In this document: piece by piece, positions 14,963 to 22,836 of the stretch | Position numbering within the stretch: the stretch's first letter is position 1 | Layout of the letters: each line of letters begins with the position of its first letter | Assembly: GCA_017645765.1 (NCBI GenBank) | Contig: JAGCNV010000055.1 | Location: 1 to 64,000 of the forward strand | DNA: 64,000 nt | Direction of reading: 5' to 3' | From: a bacterium | Lineage (GTDB): Bacteria; UBP6; UBA1177 | Made by a program: the position numbers and the translations under genes | The notes under the pieces: generated by a model | What the model was told of the DNA's origin: nothing | Seen by the model: the letters and a program-made list of their open reading frames with translations, nothing else | Databases searched by the model: none

Positions 14963-15928
14963 ATGGCAAATCTTGAAAGAGTGGCGTTCATAAACCACAT
15001 GATCAAAGTCAAGGGTTTCGTGACGAGAAAAGAGGTGGCGGATCATTTTGAAGTTCATATCGACACGGTTATGCGCGATATCGAATATATGCGGACTTTC
15101 CTTTCCGCGCCGCTGAAATACAAAAAAGGCAAAGGCGGCTATGTTTACGAAACGCCTTTCGAGATGATTTTTGATTCGTTTGACGATGCAGTTTTCTACT
15201 ATATTTTCGTAAAGCGTTTTTCCGATTCCTTCAAGCTCAACGGAATCCCTTATGTGCCGATAATTTCAGGAGAAATTTTATCAAAAATATCGAGTTACAT
15301 TCCGGAGGAGTTCGACGCTCTGCTGGATAAGATAACCTACGATTCTTCCGATACCGACATTCTCGAACTCAAGGATTTCAGGAACATTCTTGAATCTTTC
15401 GTAATGAAAAAGTGCGTTCACATCACCTATCTCGATGCAAAAGGCGATGAAACCACGAGAACGATAGAACCGATAAGGCTCATAAATTATTTCGGAAAGT
15501 GGTATCTTTTGGCTTTCTGCCGCAAAAGAAACGAACTGCGCATATTCCTTGTTTCGCGTTTCGTTGAAAGTGAATTGCTCAAGGAAAACTGCGAACAGAT
15601 ATTCACAAAATCGGAGATCGACAGCTATGTCGAAAGCTGCTTCGGAATGTTCAAATCGGCCAGTTCGGAACTCGCCGTTATCCGCGTTTACGAGCCGGCA
15701 TACTACCATGTCGTAAAGCAGAAATGGCATAAAAGCCAGATCACGAAAGAACTCGTCATCGACGGCAGAAAATGCCTCGAGATAACGCTGCCGGTAGGAG
15801 AACGCCACAATGAGATAATCGCCCGCGTCATGGCCCATTCTCCGGACTGCGAGATCGTTTCTCCAGTTGAACTGCGCGAACAGTGGCTCCAGAACATCAG
15901 AAAACTCCACGAAAAATTCTGTAAATAA
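14963..15928 (+). CDS. WYL-domain transcriptional regulator, likely controller of the Cas12a locus
   Basis: 321 residues from the ATG at 14963, with GGGAGG eight bases upstream; the earlier TTG is rejected. N-terminal winged helix-turn-helix of DeoR type (VTRKEVADHFEVHIDTVMRD, then IEYMRTFLSAPLKY). Central WYL domain with VHITYLDAKGDE, RTIEPIRLINYFGKWYLLAF and a C-terminal WCX-like extension (RVYEPAYYHVVKQKWH, RVMAHSPDCEIVSPVELREQW). Domain order and size match BrxR/CapW-type regulators that sit beside phage-defence systems and bind palindromes in their own promoters. Its own promoter carries palindrome copy C and cas12a carries copy B, so it is the prime candidate to bind them. Whether it activates or represses is not known. 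Confidence 0.88.
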   Translation: MANLERVAFINHMIKVKGFVTRKEVADHFEVHIDTVMRDIEYMRTFLSAPLKYKKGKGGYVYETPFEMIFDSFDDAVFYYIFVKRFSDSFKLNGIPYVPIISGEILSKISSYIPEEFDALLDKITYDSSDTDILELKDFRNILESFVMKKCVHITYLDAKGDETTRTIEPIRLINYFGKWYLLAFCRKRNELRIFLVSRFVESELLKENCEQIFTKSEIDSYVESCFGMFKSASSELAVIRVYEPAYYHVVKQKWHKSQITKELVIDGRKCLEITLPVGERHNEIIARVMAHSPDCEIVSPVELREQWLQNIRKLHEKFCK

Positions 15929-15945
15929 TTTTCATTTTTTTTCAT

Positions 15946-15980
15946 CTTCGGCAGTATGTGCCTGATATGACGGGTATAAT
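15946..15980 (+). promoter_or_regulatory. Shared palindrome promoter, copy D, upstream of the exported protein
   Basis: Palindrome at 15946-15966 (CTTCGGC, centre AGTATGT, GCCTGAT; the most diverged copy), eight bases (ATGACGGG), then a perfect TATAAT (15975-15980), 38 bases before the ATG at 16019. Lies 17 bases after the WYL stop. Confidence 0.65.
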
Positions 15981-16018
15981 CCTCCATGCTTTAGTTTTTT
16001 TACTTTTTGGAGGAGAGA

Positions 16019-16585
16019 ATGAAAAAGTTTTTTGTGTTTGTCGCCGTATTGTTTGCGGCAGCAAGTGTTTTTGCAGAAACTTCCGAAGATGTGCGGGACC
16101 AGCAGGCGTGCGAGTATGCGAGAAGAGCCGAAAACCCGGAAGTCTGGCAAAATTATCTCGAAAAATTTCCGAACGGAATCTGCAGTTTTGAAGCTGAAAA
16201 CGAGATCGCAAATTTGAAAAACGGAGTCCGGAAACAAAAATCCGAAAAATCAGATAACCCCAGTGTTGTTGTAATAAATAACGAGCCTGTGCGTTACTAC
16301 AGACCGTACAAAGGTTCCGGCACGGCATTGCTCGTTATCGGGCTGTTGGCAGATCTTGTAGTGGCAGATACCTTGATAATCTTGGGTGTTACCAATGATA
16401 GCGACAAGGCTCTCGCAGCAGGAATAGTAACCGGTATCGTTGCCCTTCCTATATGGATCACCGGTGCCTCTTTGGTGGCACAGAAAAGACCCGTTCCAAA
16501 TCAAAATCAGAAGATCGAACTGAGCAGTTTATCGCTATCTCCGACCAAAGGCGGAATGTTCACATCGGTCGGATTCAGATTCTAA
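16019..16585 (+). CDS. Exported protein of unknown function with two hydrophobic segments
   Basis: 188 residues from the ATG at 16019 (GGAGG six bases upstream). Signal peptide MKKFFVFVAVLFAAASVFAE with likely cleavage after VFA. Residues about 35-60 (NPEVWQNYLEKFPNGICSFE) look like a half-TPR segment found in envelope proteins. Two hydrophobic stretches follow near residues 100-118 and 128-145, and the end MFTSVGFRF resembles an outer-membrane beta-strand end. No family recognised. It shares promoter type with cas12a and the WYL gene, which is the only clue to role. Confidence 0.7.
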   Translation: MKKFFVFVAVLFAAASVFAETSEDVRDQQACEYARRAENPEVWQNYLEKFPNGICSFEAENEIANLKNGVRKQKSEKSDNPSVVVINNEPVRYYRPYKGSGTALLVIGLLADLVVADTLIILGVTNDSDKALAAGIVTGIVALPIWITGASLVAQKRPVPNQNQKIELSSLSLSPTKGGMFTSVGFRF

Positions 16586-16668
16586 AGGTAAAAAAGCATC
16601 TGATTCTGCCAAATCATTAGATATATCTCAAACAAATTAGATAAAGCTAAAAAAATCCCCACACCCTC

Positions 16669-16721
16669 TTGACAAAACTTTTTTAACAAGTAATGATTAG
16701 TTGTTCATTTGTTCAACTAAT
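16669..16721 (+). promoter_or_regulatory. Promoter and operator of the metal-efflux operon
   Basis: TTGACA (16669-16674), 16-base spacer, TAATGA (16691-16696). An inverted repeat, ATTAGTTG...CAACTAAT (16696-16721) with inner GTTCATTTGTTC, overlaps the end of the -10 and the start site. That is the classic place and form for an ArsR/SmtB repressor site. Confidence 0.75.
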
Positions 16722-16738
16722 AAAAGAGGAGGTCTCAA

Positions 16739-17122
16739 ATGGTAGATTCGGAGTCTTCGTGCACTTGCAATGTGATACACGAAAACATTGTTGATGATGT
16801 CAGGTCAAAAATGGTATCTGATGATGAATACCTGAACCTGGCGGATCTGATGCAGCTTTTCGGCGACTATACGCGAGTTAAGATCCTGCATGCTCTCGAA
16901 CAGAGCGAAATGTGCGTATGCGACATCGCCGTGCTGTTAGGGCTCACAAAATCGGCGGTTTCGCACCAGCTCAAGGCTTTGCGTCTTGCGGGACTCGTGA
17001 AATTCCGGCGCGAGGCGCAGATCGTCTACTACTCGCTGGCTGACGAGCATGTCAAAAAAATTATCGACACGGGATTCGAGCATCTCGAAGAACTGATGCC
17101 GGACTACCGGGAAACGCATTGA
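16739..17122 (+). CDS. ArsR/SmtB-family metal-sensing repressor (CadC-like)
   Basis: 127 residues. N-terminal CTCNVIHE and the helix-alpha3 motif SEMCVCDIAVLLGL give the cysteines that CadC-type sensors use for Cd/Pb/Zn. Helix-turn-helix: GLTKSAVSHQLKALRLAGLV, then the wing KFRREAQIVYYSL. The C-terminal helix has DEHVKKIIDTGFEHLEE, which could hold the alpha5 zinc site. An operator-like palindrome lies 17 bases upstream and the efflux ATPase starts 14 bases downstream, so this is a repressor released by metal. ATG 16739 follows GAGG. Confidence 0.92.
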   Translation: MVDSESSCTCNVIHENIVDDVRSKMVSDDEYLNLADLMQLFGDYTRVKILHALEQSEMCVCDIAVLLGLTKSAVSHQLKALRLAGLVKFRREAQIVYYSLADEHVKKIIDTGFEHLEELMPDYRETH

Positions 17123-17135
17123 TCAGGAGGCAGTT

Positions 17136-19073
17136 ATGGCACACGAACATCACGAACACGAATGTCACGAACACGGATGCCGCTGCTGTCACGCCTGTGA
17201 ACATCATCACGAGCATGAACATTCAGGCGGCAGAAAACTGATCTTACGCCTCTCTATCGGAGCTTTTGTCTATCTTGCAGGGCTTGTGCTAACTTTTGCG
17301 GCAGATGTCCCGCTGCACATCGAACTGGGTTTCCTGATTGCGGCATACATCATTCTCGGTTACGATGTCGTCATTGAAGCAGTTGAAAATATCGCTCACG
17401 GACAAGTCTTCGATGAAAATTTTCTGATGACGATCTCCACTGTCGGAGCTTTTGTCATCGGCGAATATCCCGAAGCTGTCGCGGTAATGCTTTTTTACCA
17501 GATAGGAGAATTTTTCCAGTCGCTCGCAGTGAAACACTCGAAAGAATCGATTTCCGATCTCATGGATATACGCCCAGACCACGCTACAGTGCTGCGAAAC
17601 GGCATTCCTGAGACTGTTTCTCCCGAAAGTGTCGCTTTAGGAGAGACGATTATCGTGAAACCGGGCGAAAAGATCCCTCTCGACGGAATCGTGACCAACG
17701 GAAACTCGATGCTTGACACTAAGGCTCTGACCGGTGAATCGGTCCCGAAAAGTGTCCGCGAAGGCGGTGAAGTTCTCTCGGGATGCGTAAACCAGAGTGG
17801 TACGCTGACGATCAGAACGACTAAAAATTACGGTGAATCGACAGTTTCCAAAATAATCAACCTCGTTGAAAACACTTCTGAAAGAAAAGCGAAAACAGAA
17901 AATTTCATAACAAAATTTGCTGGATACTACACACCCGTTGTCGTCATTCTCGCAGCACTCTTAGCTATCCTTCCTCCCCTTCTTCTTGGAGGTGAATGGA
18001 CAGACTGGATCCACAGAGGATTTGTTTTTCTTGTTGTATCATGTCCCTGCGCGCTTGTGATTTCGATCCCGCTCACATTTTTCGGAGGCATCGGGGCCGC
18101 TTCAAAACACGGCGTGCTTGTGAAAGGAAGCAACTACCTCGAAGCGCTCGACAACCTGGGGACCGTTGTTTTCGACAAAACCGGAACTCTCACCAAAGGA
18201 GTCTTCAATGTCACGGAAATCATTCCGGCTGACGGCTTTACCAAAGAAAAAGTGCTTGAATACGCCTCCGCTGCCGAATATTTTTCCAACCATCCTATCG
18301 CGAAATCAATTTCTGCGGCTTACGGAAAAGAAATCGGAAACGGCCTTGTTTCCAGTCATGTCGAAATCCCGGGACGCGGTATAAGCGCTGTATTTAGCGG
18401 TGAAAAAGTCCTCGCCGGGAACTCAGAACTTATGAAAAGTGAAAATATCGCTTTCCAGCCGTGTGACGAAACGGGAACAAAAGTCTATGTCGCAACGAAC
18501 GGACGCTATGCCGGCTGCATCCTGATAAGCGATGAAATCAAGGAAGACAGCTTCAAAGCGGTATCGGGGCTGAAAGAACTCGGTGTAAAAAATATCGCAA
18601 TGCTCACGGGCGACGACGAAAAAATCGCGCAAGCCGTAGCGGAGAAACTGAAAATCGACGAATACTATTCGCAGCTTCTTCCCGGAGAAAAAGTCGGAAA
18701 AATCGAGATTTTAGAGAAAAATAGCGATGGTTCGGGAAAGCTCGCATTCGTCGGCGACGGAATAAACGACGCACCGGTCCTGGCAAGAGCCGATGTCGGT
18801 ATCGCCATGGGAGGTCTCGGCTCCGACGCTGCAATAGAAGCCGCCGATGTAGTACTCATGACAGACGAACCGTCAAAACTTCTCGAAGCTATAGATGTTG
18901 CAAAAGCGACAAAAAGCATCGTCATCCAGAATATCGCGCTGGCTCTCGGAATAAAAGGAGTTTTCCTCGTTCTCGGGGCTTTGGGAATAGCCGGAATGTG
19001 GGAAGCTGTTTTCGGTGATGTCGGAGTAACCGTGATAGCGGTTCTCAACGCGATGAGGATCCTCAAAAAATAA
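17136..19073 (+). CDS. zntA: Heavy-metal P1B-type ATPase, Zn/Cd/Pb export
   Basis: 645 residues. The N-terminal 35 residues are rich in His and Cys (EHHEHECHEHGCRCCHAC), a likely metal-binding tail in place of an HMA domain. Then eight membrane helices with CPC in SCPCALVIS, the phosphorylation motif DKTGTLTKG, the HP motif SNHPIAKS, and the hinge GDGINDAPVLARADVGIAMG. CPC with a His-rich tail and a CadC-like neighbour fits zinc/cadmium rather than copper export. GGAGG six bases upstream. The SmtB-type regulator and this pump form one unit. Confidence 0.95.
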   Translation: MAHEHHEHECHEHGCRCCHACEHHHEHEHSGGRKLILRLSIGAFVYLAGLVLTFAADVPLHIELGFLIAAYIILGYDVVIEAVENIAHGQVFDENFLMTISTVGAFVIGEYPEAVAVMLFYQIGEFFQSLAVKHSKESISDLMDIRPDHATVLRNGIPETVSPESVALGETIIVKPGEKIPLDGIVTNGNSMLDTKALTGESVPKSVREGGEVLSGCVNQSGTLTIRTTKNYGESTVSKIINLVENTSERKAKTENFITKFAGYYTPVVVILAALLAILPPLLLGGEWTDWIHRGFVFLVVSCPCALVISIPLTFFGGIGAASKHGVLVKGSNYLEALDNLGTVVFDKTGTLTKGVFNVTEIIPADGFTKEKVLEYASAAEYFSNHPIAKSISAAYGKEIGNGLVSSHVEIPGRGISAVFSGEKVLAGNSELMKSENIAFQPCDETGTKVYVATNGRYAGCILISDEIKEDSFKAVSGLKELGVKNIAMLTGDDEKIAQAVAEKLKIDEYYSQLLPGEKVGKIEILEKNSDGSGKLAFVGDGINDAPVLARADVGIAMGGLGSDAAIEAADVVLMTDEPSKLLEAIDVAKATKSIVIQNIALALGIKGVFLVLGALGIAGMWEAVFGDVGVTVIAVLNAMRILKK

Positions 19074-19106
19074 AAGGCGCTGGGCTGAGTGACAAACTGA
19101 TTTTAC

Positions 19107-21230
19107 CTAACTCGCCCGTAATCTGTTGAAGCGTTCCGCAAAAAAGAGCTCGAAAATTCTGTTACAGAATTTTATATATTCATCATCACCTGATGCAAGG
19201 ATATTTTTCGTGAAAATCCTCGCCTTTTCGACAAGTTCGCCGTGACGGACTGCCAGCATGAAATAGGCATCGTTCTTAAATCCGCTCTGCTCAAGACCGG
19301 TCAGAGCTCCGGGTCCGCGCGTTTTGAGATCGTACTCCGCGATTTTGAAGCCGTTTTCGGTTTTTGAGAGGAAATCAAGGCGGTTGAAAGCCTTTTCGCT
19401 GATGTCGCTTCCTGCGATAAGTGCGCAGAAAGATTTGTCTTTTCCTCTACCTACCCTGCCACGTAACTGGTGAAGCTGTGCCAGCCCGAACCTTTCGGCG
19501 TTTTCTATCACCATGAAAACCGCATCGGGGACATCAACGCCTACTTCAACAACGATTGTCGAAACTAGAAGATTGATCTCTCCGTTTTTGAGCCTCTCTA
19601 TTATTACGCGCTTTTCCTCGCCTTTCATCCTGCCGTGCAGAAGAGCAGCTTTGTCACCCAGCACTTTAGAAAATTCCTCATAAACACCTTCGACGTGCTT
19701 CATTTCGGATTTCATTTCTTCGTTTTCGCTCTCTTCGACAAGCGGGCATACCCAATATCCTTTCTTGTTCTGATTTTTTATGATTTCAGTAACAAAATCA
19801 AACACTTTAACTCTTTTTTCAGCCGGAACGAGCCTCGTTGTGACAGGAATTCTTCCGGGAGGCATTTCGTCAATAACGCTTATTTCAGTCGAGCCATAAA
19901 CCGTAAGTGCCAGAGTACGCGGAATCGGGGTCGCACTTACGACAAGAACATCGGGATGAGTCGATTTAGACTGGAGTTTCATCCGCTGCGAAACGCCGAA
20001 ACGGTGCTGCTCGTCGATTATTATGAGCCCGATATCCTCCATGAATTCCATATTTTCAAAAAGAGCGTGAGTACCGATCAGAAAATCGGCTTTTTTCGCG
20101 TTTTCAAGCCGCTCGGCTTTCTTCTTTTTGCCGGTGAGACTGCCTAAAAAAAGTTCGATTTTTATGTTTTCGGGGACCATCTGCGAAATTGTTTTGTAAT
20201 GCTGCGCCGCTAAAATTTCAGTCGGAGCCATTATCACGCTTTTGTAGCCGCTCGCGATCACATCAAGGCTCGCAAGCACCATGACAGCCGTTTTTCCGCT
20301 TCCGACATCACCTTGCAGAAGTCTGTTCATCGGATAAATCGAAGAGAGATCGCCGCGTATTTCGCCAAGCACCCGTTTTTGCGCCTTTGTCAGCTCGAAA
20401 GTCATGTTTTTCTCGACACTTATACTTAAATCAGATTCGGTTTTTATGCGTCGCTTTTTGTCGGTGCGCATACCGATTGCCGAAAACTGAGCGCCGAACT
20501 GGAAAAAGAAAAGCTGGTCGAAGGCAATACGTTTGTGCCAGCGCGTTTTGAAGTCGTTCAGTTCGTCAATATTTGCGCTCAAATGCGGAAAATGAAGGTT
20601 CATCAGCGATTCAACGAAATCGGGAAAGTTAAATTCTTTTTTCAGGTTTTCCGGGAACCATTCTCCGCGGTGCTCCGCAAGAGTGTTAACAAGCATTTTC
20701 GCCGTCCGAAGCATAAAAAGATGCGAAACGCCGACAATATTTTTGTAAACCGGAATGTAGCCGCTGAGAAGCGTTTTCCAACCTTCATCGAACTTAAAAA
20801 TTTCGGGATTTACAAGGTTTATCGCGTATGATTTCGGGCTCACTTCACCTGAAACTAGAACTTCATCCCCTTCTTTGTAAAGATTGCAGTAGATCATTCC
20901 GAGTTTGCCGAAAAAAGTGATCGTAACCAGAGAACCCGCAAGATCTACTTTCAAATAAGACGGAATTTTGCCGAAGCCGCGTTTTACCGAGACAACCTTT
21001 GCTTTGAAGGTCGCCATCTTACCGCGTTCAAAGTCCGAAAATTTCGTAACAAGAAAACGCGTTTCGTAGCCTTCCGGCAGATTTCCGATCAGAAAATCAA
21101 AAACTTTCCCGCCTAAAGCTGCAACAATTTTTTTAAGTTGTGTTTTTGAAAGATCCACCGCCGATTCAAGCGGCTGACTCAGAAAAGAAAATAGTTTGGA
21201 TATATCGGAATTTTCCGAAGGATTAAACAT
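19107..21230 (-). CDS. recG: ATP-dependent DNA helicase RecG
   Basis: 707 residues from the ATG at 21230, which overlaps the end of greA by eight bases; the longer frame inside greA is rejected. Seen: wedge-domain OB fold, Walker A LLQGDVGSGKTAVM, DEQH box IIDEQHRFGVSQR, motif III VSATPIPRTLAL, and motif VI QLHQLRGRVGRG. RecG remodels stalled replication forks and Holliday junctions. The overlap with greA makes this the last gene of a leftward run: lipoprotein, HIT, DUF2520, greA, recG. Confidence 0.97.
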   Translation of the reverse strand: MFNPSENSDISKLFSFLSQPLESAVDLSKTQLKKIVAALGGKVFDFLIGNLPEGYETRFLVTKFSDFERGKMATFKAKVVSVKRGFGKIPSYLKVDLAGSLVTITFFGKLGMIYCNLYKEGDEVLVSGEVSPKSYAINLVNPEIFKFDEGWKTLLSGYIPVYKNIVGVSHLFMLRTAKMLVNTLAEHRGEWFPENLKKEFNFPDFVESLMNLHFPHLSANIDELNDFKTRWHKRIAFDQLFFFQFGAQFSAIGMRTDKKRRIKTESDLSISVEKNMTFELTKAQKRVLGEIRGDLSSIYPMNRLLQGDVGSGKTAVMVLASLDVIASGYKSVIMAPTEILAAQHYKTISQMVPENIKIELFLGSLTGKKKKAERLENAKKADFLIGTHALFENMEFMEDIGLIIIDEQHRFGVSQRMKLQSKSTHPDVLVVSATPIPRTLALTVYGSTEISVIDEMPPGRIPVTTRLVPAEKRVKVFDFVTEIIKNQNKKGYWVCPLVEESENEEMKSEMKHVEGVYEEFSKVLGDKAALLHGRMKGEEKRVIIERLKNGEINLLVSTIVVEVGVDVPDAVFMVIENAERFGLAQLHQLRGRVGRGKDKSFCALIAGSDISEKAFNRLDFLSKTENGFKIAEYDLKTRGPGALTGLEQSGFKNDAYFMLAVRHGELVEKARIFTKNILASGDDEYIKFCNRIFELFFAERFNRLRAS

Positions 21231-21693
21231 ACTTGACTTCGAGAATCTCGTATTCTCTCGCACCGGCAGGAGTCTGAACGGTAACATCGTCGCCGAGCAT
21301 TTTGCCGATAAGAGCGTGACCTTTCGGGCTTGCAATCGAAATTTTGCCGTGTTCCGGATCGCTTTCGACTTCACCGACAAGTGTGTAAACAACTTCTTCG
21401 TCAGTATCGTTGTCAAGAAGTTTTACAGTTGCTCCGAAAAGGACTTTGTCACCGCTGAGTTTCGTTACGTCAATGACTTCTGCATCGGCAATAACACCGT
21501 CTAAATATTCGATTCTTCCTTCGATAAAGCTCTGTTTTTCTCGTGCTGCGTGATATTCAGCATTCTCACTGAGATCGCCGTGGCTTCTCGCTTCAGCTAT
21601 TTTTGCAATTATTGCAGGACGCTCGACTTTTTTAAGCTGTCTTGCCTCTTCAAGTATTTTTTCGTAACCGCCTTTTGTAATGGGAATAGACAT
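21223..21693 (-). CDS. greA: Transcription elongation factor GreA
   Basis: 156 residues, the usual length. N-terminal coiled coil with RSHGDLSENAEYHAAREKQ (acidic tip DLSEN) and the C-terminal FKBP-like domain with SPKGHALIGKMLGDDVTVQTP. It rescues backtracked RNA polymerase. AGGAGG lies eight bases upstream of the ATG. The recG start is inside the last codons. Confidence 0.97.
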   Translation of the reverse strand: MSIPITKGGYEKILEEARQLKKVERPAIIAKIAEARSHGDLSENAEYHAAREKQSFIEGRIEYLDGVIADAEVIDVTKLSGDKVLFGATVKLLDNDTDEEVVYTLVGEVESDPEHGKISIASPKGHALIGKMLGDDVTVQTPAGAREYEILEVKYV

Positions 21694-21749
21694 AATAAAA
21701 CCTCCTAAAAAACTAAAAGCGGAATATTATAGCGATAAAACATTTAGAA

Positions 21750-22460
21750 TCAAGTTTTATCTGTTTTAACAGCTTCCGCAAACGACTCCGAAATGGCTTC
21801 ATTTACAGCTTTGAAAAGTTCTGCAAATTCTTTGTCTTTTTCAGACAACGCATTGATTTCATTAATCAAAACCTCTTTTTCTCCGCGAGCGGCAGGCCCT
21901 GTGATCCCTTTGATTCCGTCACGGAAAATGTTGTCGAGAGACGAATTTACAAGCTGTCGGATAAGTTTTTCAGCGACTTCTTTTGAAAAACCGGAAGACT
22001 GGAGAATTTGTAACGCCTTTAAAGCAAAAAACTGAGTGAAATTTCCGCTCATTACAGCCGAAGCATGATAAAGCGGACCGGGACTTTTGCCGCAATAAAC
22101 AAAGTCCAGCCCAGTTTTTTTCAGCATCTCTTCAAAAGCAGGGTTCTTTTCGCCCCAAAGAGTAAAAAGTATCTGATTTAACTCAGTTTTTTTATTTATT
22201 GAAGAATAAGGGTGAAGCAGAAAAACGCGGTTGTCTTCAAAATGGGTCGCCGCCGAAAAGTGAACCGCAAAAATTTCAGGATTTTTCCGCAAAGTCTCTT
22301 CAAGAAGCGGCTTAACGGCAGAATCGGAGACTGCCAGAAACAGAATTCCGTTCTTTTCTTCAGGCACTTTTTCAAGAATTTCATAAGTAATTCCGCGTGC
22401 TTGCAGAAAATTTGAGAGAGCAGTTCCAACGTTGCCCTGCCCGATCAGAAAAACATTCAT
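21750..22460 (-). CDS. Rossmann-fold protein with DUF2520 domain
   Basis: 236 residues. N-terminal Rossmann dinucleotide-binding motif MNVFLIGQGNVGTALSNFL, strands LFLAVSDSAVKPLL and HFSAATHF, then a helical C-terminal domain with SGNFTQFFALKAL and GIKGITGPAARGE, the DUF2520 signature. The arrangement resembles a pyrroline-5-carboxylate reductase-like dehydrogenase, but the substrate is unknown. It lies nine bases after the HIT gene and 56 bases before greA in the same leftward run. Confidence 0.85.
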   Translation of the reverse strand: MNVFLIGQGNVGTALSNFLQARGITYEILEKVPEEKNGILFLAVSDSAVKPLLEETLRKNPEIFAVHFSAATHFEDNRVFLLHPYSSINKKTELNQILFTLWGEKNPAFEEMLKKTGLDFVYCGKSPGPLYHASAVMSGNFTQFFALKALQILQSSGFSKEVAEKLIRQLVNSSLDNIFRDGIKGITGPAARGEKEVLINEINALSEKDKEFAELFKAVNEAISESFAEAVKTDKT

Positions 22461-22469
22461 TTTTTAGGA

Positions 22470-22820
22470 TTACATTCCCTGAAGTTTGCCTTTGAGATCT
22501 TCGCCGCCCAGAACATGAGCATGGAAGTGAGGAACAGCCTGACCGGAATCCTTTCCCGAATTTACGACTACGCGGTAGCCGCTTTCAGCCATGTTTTCCA
22601 TAGCCGCAATCTTTTTTGCAACCGTGAAAAGCGATGCAAAAATCTTTTCGTCATCTTTTTCGATCTCGTTCACCGATTTGATGTGCTTTTTCGTGATGAT
22701 GAGATCGTGAACTTTGCAAAGCGGGTTGATGTCGCGGATAACGATGAAATTCTCGTCTTCGTAAAGGCGGGGCGATGGGATGTCGCCTTTCACAATTTTA
22801 CAGAAAATGCAGTCACACAT
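22470..22820 (-). CDS. HIT-family nucleotide hydrolase (HINT-like)
   Basis: 116 residues from the ATG at 22820 (AAGGAG upstream). CxxC zinc pair in MCDCIFCKIVKGDIPS and the histidine triad HFHAHVLGG near the C-terminus. HINT proteins hydrolyse AMP-linked phosphoramidates. The gene begins 16 bases after the lipoprotein stop, so it may be co-transcribed with it. Confidence 0.93.
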   Translation of the reverse strand: MCDCIFCKIVKGDIPSPRLYEDENFIVIRDINPLCKVHDLIITKKHIKSVNEIEKDDEKIFASLFTVAKKIAAMENMAESGYRVVVNSGKDSGQAVPHFHAHVLGGEDLKGKLQGM

Positions 22821-22836
22821 TTTTAACTCCTTAGAA

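Noticed and set aside
15281-15910. 209-codon leftward frame
   Set aside because: It is the antisense of the WYL regulator gene, which has clear domains and a ribosome site.
7181-15980. Palindromes as integron attC sites
   Set aside because: They lack the GTTRRRY/RYYYAAC core sites, and each is followed at a fixed distance by a -10 box facing a gene, which fits promoters better.
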